This document shows positions 59,938-64,000 of a stretch of DNA of 64,000 nucleotides, piece after piece. The notes beneath the pieces were generated by a model, which did no database searches, was not told where the DNA came from, and saw only the letters and a list, made by a program, of their open reading frames with translations. The position numbers were made by a program, and so were the translations under genes. Source of the DNA: Saccharothrix luteola (GTDB lineage Bacteria > Actinomycetota > Actinomycetes > Mycobacteriales > Pseudonocardiaceae); the NCBI RefSeq assembly GCF_020859565.1, contig NZ_JAJHUO010000005.1, positions 101,621-165,620 of the forward strand, written 5' to 3'. Numbering within the stretch: position 1 is the stretch's first letter; every line of letters starts with the position of its first letter.

Positions 59938-60524
59938 CGGACCGGCGGTTCGTGCGGGTCCGGTGGCGGGGTGTCGCGGCCGGGCGATGGGAGGTCGGGG
60001 TCGGGAGGTGGCGGCCGGGGGTTGTGGTCCGGGGTTGGGGTCGGGTTCAGGGTGGCGGCGGTGGTCGGTGGCGGGGCGTGGGGTGGGCAGGTTGGGGACG
60101 GGTGGGCGGTGGTCGGGGTGGGTGCGTGGACGTGGGGGGTGGTTGGCGGGGGTCCTCATGGTTTAACCGAGGGGCGGTAACGGTGTTTCCGTACATATTT
60201 CGGTGAGGACCACCCGATCGTGTTAGTCCGGGCCGTCGGGATCCGGCGCAGCCCCTCGTTGAGCCGGAGCCCGACGGCGGTTCGTGGACCTGCGGCGGGG
60301 ACGCTCCAGGGAGTGGCGTCCCCTGCCGCAGGTTCCCGTTCGGTCCCAGCGCTCGCGGGGGCAGCGCGGCGACGGGACCTGGCCCGTCCTGCCAGGGCGC
60401 GGTTGGCAGGACGGGAACCCTTGGGTGGTGCGCGACAGGCGTCAACAAACGTGATGTGCGCGAAAAGACCAGGTCAGGCGGTGTTTGGTCGCGCGTGCTC
60501 AGGGCACACGGATCCCGTCGGACC
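59938..60524. other. Gene-free stretch: G-rich tract and hairpins
   Basis: 587 bp with no supported gene. The first about 225 bp show strong G excess on the plus strand with many GGG runs; the later part holds two hairpins. Frames here read as Pro/Arg/His- or Gly/Trp-rich nonsense without ribosome-binding sites. Confidence 0.6.
60288..60415. repeat. Two stable hairpins
   Basis: Stem 60288-60304 with 60316-60333 (17 pairs, one bulge) and stem 60383-60394 with 60404-60415 (12 perfect pairs, 9-base loop). They lie between the MocR gene and the convergent secreted-protein gene and may be its terminators; a small RNA is another option. Confidence 0.65.
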
Positions 60525-61430
60525 TCAGTCGGGCGATGTGCTGGGCAGCCCTGGAACGCTGCCCGGGGACCTGCCGTCGTCCCACCGCTCGGCCGACCAC
60601 GCGGCGAACGGCTTGAGGTCGGCCTGCCCCGTCAACGACGCGATCACGCCGCCCCGGTGGCCACCGCCGCCGCTGTCCGCGCTGCCCGAGGACGCCGTCG
60701 GCGCGCTCGGCGCGGGCGCCTGCTTCGGCGTCGGCGCGGGAGCGCTCGGCTCCGGCACCTCCCAGATCACCTCGGCGTTCGGGGTGACCGGGGAGGTGAC
60801 CGGTGACGGTGGGGCGCTCGGCGCGGGCAGGACGTTCACGCGGGTCGGTGCGGCCACCGCAACGGGCTGCGGGGCCACCGGCGCCTGAGCCTCGACGACC
60901 GCCGCACGCGCGGCGGCCTTCTCGGCCACCTTCGCCTCGTACAGCGGCGCGGGCATCGTGTTCGACGCCGTGCCCGAGTGGCTGTAGCCGCTCGAGTAAC
61001 CGCCCGAGTAGCTGTAACCACCGGTGCCGGAGGACGACTCGGGGTACGGCTCCTGGTCGCGGTCGGCCGCCGGTTCCGGCTCGTCGGTCATCACGGCCAT
61101 GGGCACGGACTCGACCGCGGCCGGGTCCACACCGCCGAGCGATGACGACCCGAGCGACGATGACCCGAACGGCTGGGGCGCGACGGCGACGCCGGTGTAC
61201 GGCGCCACCTCGGCGGGCACGGCTGACGCGAGCAGGTCGGCGGCTGCGGTCTGCTGCTCGTCGATCGCCACGTTCACCGTGTCGAGGGTCTTCGCCGCCT
61301 CGTCCGGGTGGTCTTCGCCGGCCGACGCGACCCCGGTGCACACGAACCACGCCGCCGCCGCCAACCCGCTCACGGCGAGCATCCGGAGCAGCAGGGATCC
61401 ACCCCGGCGGACCGCGTTGGGAGCTGCCAC
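60525..61430 (-). CDS. Secreted Ser/Pro/Ala-rich protein
   Basis: 301 residues, GTG start. A signal peptide ('MLAVSGLAAAAWFVCTGVASA') is likely cleaved after ASA. The mature part holds low-complexity repeats (GSSSLGSSSLGG; Tyr/Ser/Gly-rich GGYSYSGGYSSGYSHSG) and Pro-rich stretches; the last about 35 residues ('VIASLTGQADLKPFAAWSAE') look conserved. Probably cell-surface; function unknown. Confidence 0.72.
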   Translation of the reverse strand: MAAPNAVRRGGSLLLRMLAVSGLAAAAWFVCTGVASAGEDHPDEAAKTLDTVNVAIDEQQTAAADLLASAVPAEVAPYTGVAVAPQPFGSSSLGSSSLGGVDPAAVESVPMAVMTDEPEPAADRDQEPYPESSSGTGGYSYSGGYSSGYSHSGTASNTMPAPLYEAKVAEKAAARAAVVEAQAPVAPQPVAVAAPTRVNVLPAPSAPPSPVTSPVTPNAEVIWEVPEPSAPAPTPKQAPAPSAPTASSGSADSGGGGHRGGVIASLTGQADLKPFAAWSAERWDDGRSPGSVPGLPSTSPD

Positions 61431-61765
61431 TGTGGATCACCACCGTTCCGGGTAAGGCGAACGGGACGGACCGTTCGAGGTCGACGTTCTGCTATGTCTA
61501 GCACTGGGAACCGCATTTTCGAACGTTCTCCGGCGGAACCCACTCGGAAGGGCGGTGCCGTGCGGCTGTCCGTGTCGCCCCACCCATCCGTGAACACAGT
61601 CCGTCGTGTCCGCCTGATGGTGTGATGGCGTGAATTGTCCGTTGTGGACGCCTGTTCGGTGTCCGCTGTGGACCGATACCGAACCGGGTGACCGGCGATT
61701 TCGACACCCCTGGCCCGAACCACCTATTCGGGCGTCACTCAAATAGGTGACGGAAGGTCGCACGG
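61431..61765. other. Intergenic region upstream of the secreted-protein gene
   Basis: 335 bp between two minus-strand genes. Holds the promoter of the secreted protein and the end of the CHAT operon transcript. Short frames here lack ribosome-binding sites. No clear repeat or hairpin was found. Confidence 0.5.
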
Positions 61766-62659
61766 TCACCCCGCGCCAACGCAGACGAAGCCGAGGTCAC
61801 CGTGCCGGACCTGCGCGTCGGCAAGCGCTTGCGCCGGGTTCGCCAGGTTCGCGTGCAAGTCGACCATCAGGTCCACCACCCGGTCACCCGGCACCGCCCG
61901 CACGCTCTCCACGACGACCCGCGCGCCACGCCGCAACAACACCGGCGCCAATCCCGACCCGCACGCCGAGAGCACCACCACCGAAGGCGCACGCGCCAAG
62001 CCGTCGAGATCGTGCCCGTGCAACGGACCGTCACCCAATTGCAGATACGAAAACAATTCGTCTTGGCGCACGCCATCGGCCGCGATGTGCACTACGTCCG
62101 CCACCACCATTCCCCGCAGCGCGTCGTCCACCGTGAACCCGATCCGCCCGCCGTGCACGCGCCGCAACGCCTCGACCTCCCGACGCGCGTGCGGGCGCGA
62201 CGGCCCGGCCACCCAAAGGCGGTTCGCCAGGGCCAACGGCCGCGTGGCGGCGCGGAACCAGCAGCTCACCGACGGCGCGACCGACAGCGCCCGCCCGCGG
62301 GCCGACGGCAGCGCCGCCCACGGCACCCGCGCCAACTCCGGACTCGGCACCACGACCAGCGCACGGTCGCCGGCCGGCCGCAGGAGGCGGTCCAGACCGG
62401 CCACCGCGTCGGCCGACGGCAGCGAACGGGCGTGCCGCGCGACGGTCCGGGCCTCGCCGAAGTCGTGCAGCCCGACCCGCCGACCGGCGACGGACACGCC
62501 GACCAACCGCTCCCGGTGGCTGATGAAGACCAGCAACGCCCGCTCGCCCACCGCGTCGACCACGTCGTTCAGCGGCACGGCCGGCCGACCCACCGCCGCC
62601 GACCGCGACAGCACGCGGATCTCCTGTTCCAGCCGCGTGATCCGGTCCCGGTCCATCAT
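61766..62659 (-). CDS. CHAT-domain protein with altered catalytic dyad
   Basis: 297 residues; the ATG at 62659 lies in an ATGA overlap with the preceding gene. CHAT family strands are clear: 'VVVPSPELARVPWAALP', 'DVVHIAADG' near residue 187 and 'VVVLSACGSG' near 230. The Cys of the caspase-like dyad is present, but the usual second His of HxxxHG reads Asp (HIAADG). It may be a pseudoprotease or a binding module. No TPR repeats are attached; a short coiled coil starts the protein ('ITRLEQEIRVL'). Third gene of an ECF sigma operon. Confidence 0.85.
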   Translation of the reverse strand: MMDRDRITRLEQEIRVLSRSAAVGRPAVPLNDVVDAVGERALLVFISHRERLVGVSVAGRRVGLHDFGEARTVARHARSLPSADAVAGLDRLLRPAGDRALVVVPSPELARVPWAALPSARGRALSVAPSVSCWFRAATRPLALANRLWVAGPSRPHARREVEALRRVHGGRIGFTVDDALRGMVVADVVHIAADGVRQDELFSYLQLGDGPLHGHDLDGLARAPSVVVLSACGSGLAPVLLRRGARVVVESVRAVPGDRVVDLMVDLHANLANPAQALADAQVRHGDLGFVCVGAG

Positions 62660-63081
62660 GCGACGAACCACGGCGTGGCGTGATCGCGGCCCGCGCCGCG
62701 CAGCACGAACCTGACCGGCCCGAACGGCACCCGTTCGACGTAGAACCGGCCGACCTCGTCGACCTGCGCCGTCACCTCACCTCCCGGCCACCGCGCGACC
62801 ACCAGCGCGCCCGCCCGAGCCGACCCGCTGACCCGCAGACCGCCGGCCACCTGGTCGAGCCGCAGGTCGAGCCCGGCGAACACCAACCGGCGAGGCCTCC
62901 CGGGATCGACGTGGACCGAGTCGGACAACAACCGCGCGGTGACCGCGTCGGTGCGTTCGACCAGCGCGGACCACGCCCGGGCGACCAGGGCACGTGGCAT
63001 CGGGTCGCGGTCGTCCACCACCAGCGCGAGGGCGTCCAGCAGTTCCCGGTCGGTCGACGCGACGAGCGTCGGACCGGTCAT
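62656..63081 (-). CDS. Small protein of the ECF-CHAT operon, beta-rich C-terminus
   Basis: 141 residues from MTGPTLVASTD, in ATGA overlap with the sigma factor stop. The N-terminal about 60 residues are helical; the rest is a beta-sandwich-like stretch ('VFAGLDLRLDQVAGGLRVSG', 'VDEVGRFYVERVPFGPVRFVL') resembling carboxypeptidase-regulatory-like domains. No membrane helix, so it is not an ordinary anti-sigma factor, but its place after the sigma gene allows a regulatory role. Confidence 0.78.
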   Translation of the reverse strand: MTGPTLVASTDRELLDALALVVDDRDPMPRALVARAWSALVERTDAVTARLLSDSVHVDPGRPRRLVFAGLDLRLDQVAGGLRVSGSARAGALVVARWPGGEVTAQVDEVGRFYVERVPFGPVRFVLRGAGRDHATPWFVA

Positions 63082-63617
63082 CGGGGCACCTCCGCACCGA
63101 GGCGCCGGCGCAGCACGGCCAGGCACCGGCCGCGCGTGGCGCCCAGGCTGTTGACCGGGATCCCGACCGCCTCGGCGACCTGCGTGAACGACAGCTCCGG
63201 CGCGAACGCCGCCAACCGCAGGATCTCCCGGCAACGGTCGGTCAGCGTCGCGTACGCGTGCCACAACCCGGCGTCGCGGGCCAGCGCGCGCTCCTCCGGC
63301 GTCGGCCCGTCGTCGGCGGCGTCCCACCGGTCGAGCGGCACCTCACGGCCGCGCAGCCGCAGCACGGTCAGCGTCTCGCGCCGGGTGGTCGTGACCAGCC
63401 ACGCGCCCAGCCGCTCGGGGCGTCGGATGCGGGACAGGTTCTCGGCCAGCGCGAGCCAGGTGGCCTGGCAGACGTCGGCCGCGTCCTCCGGGCTCAGCCG
63501 GTGCGACCGCGGCACGGCCCACACCAGGCGCGCGTACCGGCGGACGATCTCGTGCCACGCGGCGGCGTCGCCACAGCCGGCGCGCACGAGCAGCTCAGTG
63601 TTGTTCCGATCATGCAT
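63078..63617 (-). CDS. ECF-type RNA polymerase sigma factor
   Basis: 179 residues from ATG 63617 (MHDRNNTELL); a GTG at 63632 would add five residues and leave room for AGACCAGG as ribosome site. Sigma region 2 ('RLSPEDAADVCQATWLALAEN') and region 4 ('FTQVAEAVGIPVNSLGATRG') are clear. It heads a three-gene coupled operon with a beta-rich protein and a CHAT protein, an arrangement seen in other actinomycetes without a known anti-sigma factor. Confidence 0.88.
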   Translation of the reverse strand: MHDRNNTELLVRAGCGDAAAWHEIVRRYARLVWAVPRSHRLSPEDAADVCQATWLALAENLSRIRRPERLGAWLVTTTRRETLTVLRLRGREVPLDRWDAADDGPTPEERALARDAGLWHAYATLTDRCREILRLAAFAPELSFTQVAEAVGIPVNSLGATRGRCLAVLRRRLGAEVPR

Positions 63618-63705
63618 GCTCCTTGAGAGCACCTGGTCTGACCTGGGGATACCGGTGCCGCTCGATGGTGTGGACGGCGGAACCGACGATCGCTCGCGTG
63701 CGTCG

Positions 63706-64000
63706 CTACTCGGTTCGCAGGCCGGCGGGGCGGATCGCCGAGCGCAGCGCGGGCAGCGTGCACAGCGACACCACGAGCACGACGACCGCCGCGGCGGCGA
63801 CCGTGGTGGCGATCTCGGTCCAGTCGACCCGGAACCGCCCGGACGGCGCGACGAGCCACGCCGTGCCGAGGCCGATCGGGATGGCCAGCCCGATGCCGAG
63901 CGCCGCGGGTATCGCCGACTGCCACAGCGCGGACACCGCCAGGACCTTCGGCGGCACGCCGTTCGCGGCCAGCACCGCGGTGGGGCGGCGGCGTTCGAAG
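63706..64000 (-). CDS. FtsX-like ABC permease, C-terminal part (truncated by window)
   Basis: The frame is open to the window end. It reads 'FERRRPTAVLAANGVPPKVL', the typical cytoplasmic loop of MacB/FtsX permeases, then two hydrophobic helices (AIPAALGIGLAIPIGLGTAWLV and ATTVAAAAVVVLVVSLCTLPAL). The bulk of the gene, and probably its ATPase partner, lies outside the window. Confidence 0.85.
   Translation of the reverse strand, partial: FERRRPTAVLAANGVPPKVLAVSALWQSAIPAALGIGLAIPIGLGTAWLVAPSGRFRVDWTEIATTVAAAAVVVLVVSLCTLPALRSAIRPAGLRTE

Noticed and set aside
59830..60159. Minus-strand Pro/Arg/His-rich frame in the G-rich tract
   Set aside because: Composition follows from G skew; no ribosome-binding site and overlap with the MocR gene.
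60220..60888. 222-codon plus-strand frame opposite the secreted-protein gene
   Set aside because: Spans two hairpins and an antisense region; no start signal, no domain.
61498..61769. Short minus-strand frames between CHAT and secreted-protein genes
   Set aside because: Unusual His/Thr/Arg-rich translations, no ribosome-binding site, unlike neighbouring proteins.

Overview
The window is high-GC DNA with dense, often overlapping reading frames and frequent GTG/TTG starts. It encodes a mycothiol biosynthesis enzyme (MshD), a GlnR-type regulator, LCP and EspG-like proteins, and an actinomycete integrative and conjugative element (AICE). Together these point to a mycolate-free or mycolate-related actinomycete, most likely of the Pseudonocardiales (Saccharothrix/Actinosynnema/Lentzea-like). 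That placement is inference; no marker gene such as 16S rRNA is present.

Layout. (1) 0.07-3.8 kb: a giant HTH-nSTAND1-WD40 signalling protein, followed by a poly-G/poly-C low-complexity tract. (2) 4.15-25.1 kb: a core block whose gene order matches, from general knowledge, the Rv0814c-Rv0823c region of Mycobacterium tuberculosis: SseC-like protein, thiosulfate sulfurtransferase, DUF4395, ThiX-like thioredoxin, DUF2993, GlnR, MshD, phosphate transport, PhoU, LCP protein and Dus. The sulfur genes are preceded by a 25-codon cysteine-containing leader peptide, and pstSCAB by an 11-bp direct-repeat PHO box. A four-gene ESX/type-VII-associated cluster (one gene carrying an apparent frameshift) sits between pstB and phoU. 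A GGDEF protein, a lipoprotein and a DUF4937 protein complete the block.

(3) 25.37-41.0 kb: a complete-looking AICE of about 15.6 kb inserted in the 3' end of a tRNA-Lys(UUU) gene and bounded by a 40-bp direct repeat. Its backbone is int, xis, RepSA-type initiator, membrane spread-like protein, FtsK/TraB translocase, SCO3933-type protein, GntR repressor, HTH/TPR regulator and HAD hydrolase. Its cargo end, farthest from int, holds an AT-richer NACHT NTPase divergent from a small membrane-anchored protein, then two long inverted repeats. This is the best candidate for a carried defence module.

(4) 41.2-54.2 kb: exonuclease III; an FAD monooxygenase/TetR pair with two palindromic operators; a tightly coupled three-gene unit (NfeD/YuaF-like OB-fold protein, flotillin, 1610-aa DUF3686-like AAA ATPase); an excalibur protein; a DUF2236 protein; an orphan amino-acid-binding lipoprotein; and a cold-shock protein. 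(5) 54.3-64 kb: small unknown proteins; a tRNA-Glu/Asp/Phe cluster closed by a strong hairpin; a PP2C-like protein divergent from an HTH/Clp-N pair over twin operators; a YczE membrane protein divergent from its MocR-type regulator; a secreted protein; a three-gene ECF sigma / beta-rich protein / CHAT-domain operon; and the truncated end of an FtsX-type permease.

The systems most worth study are the flotillin-ATPase unit, the NACHT cargo of the AICE and the ECF-CHAT operon, whose CHAT protein keeps the catalytic Cys but appears to have lost the catalytic His. Coordinates of starts are chosen from ribosome-binding sites and overlaps and are inferences.
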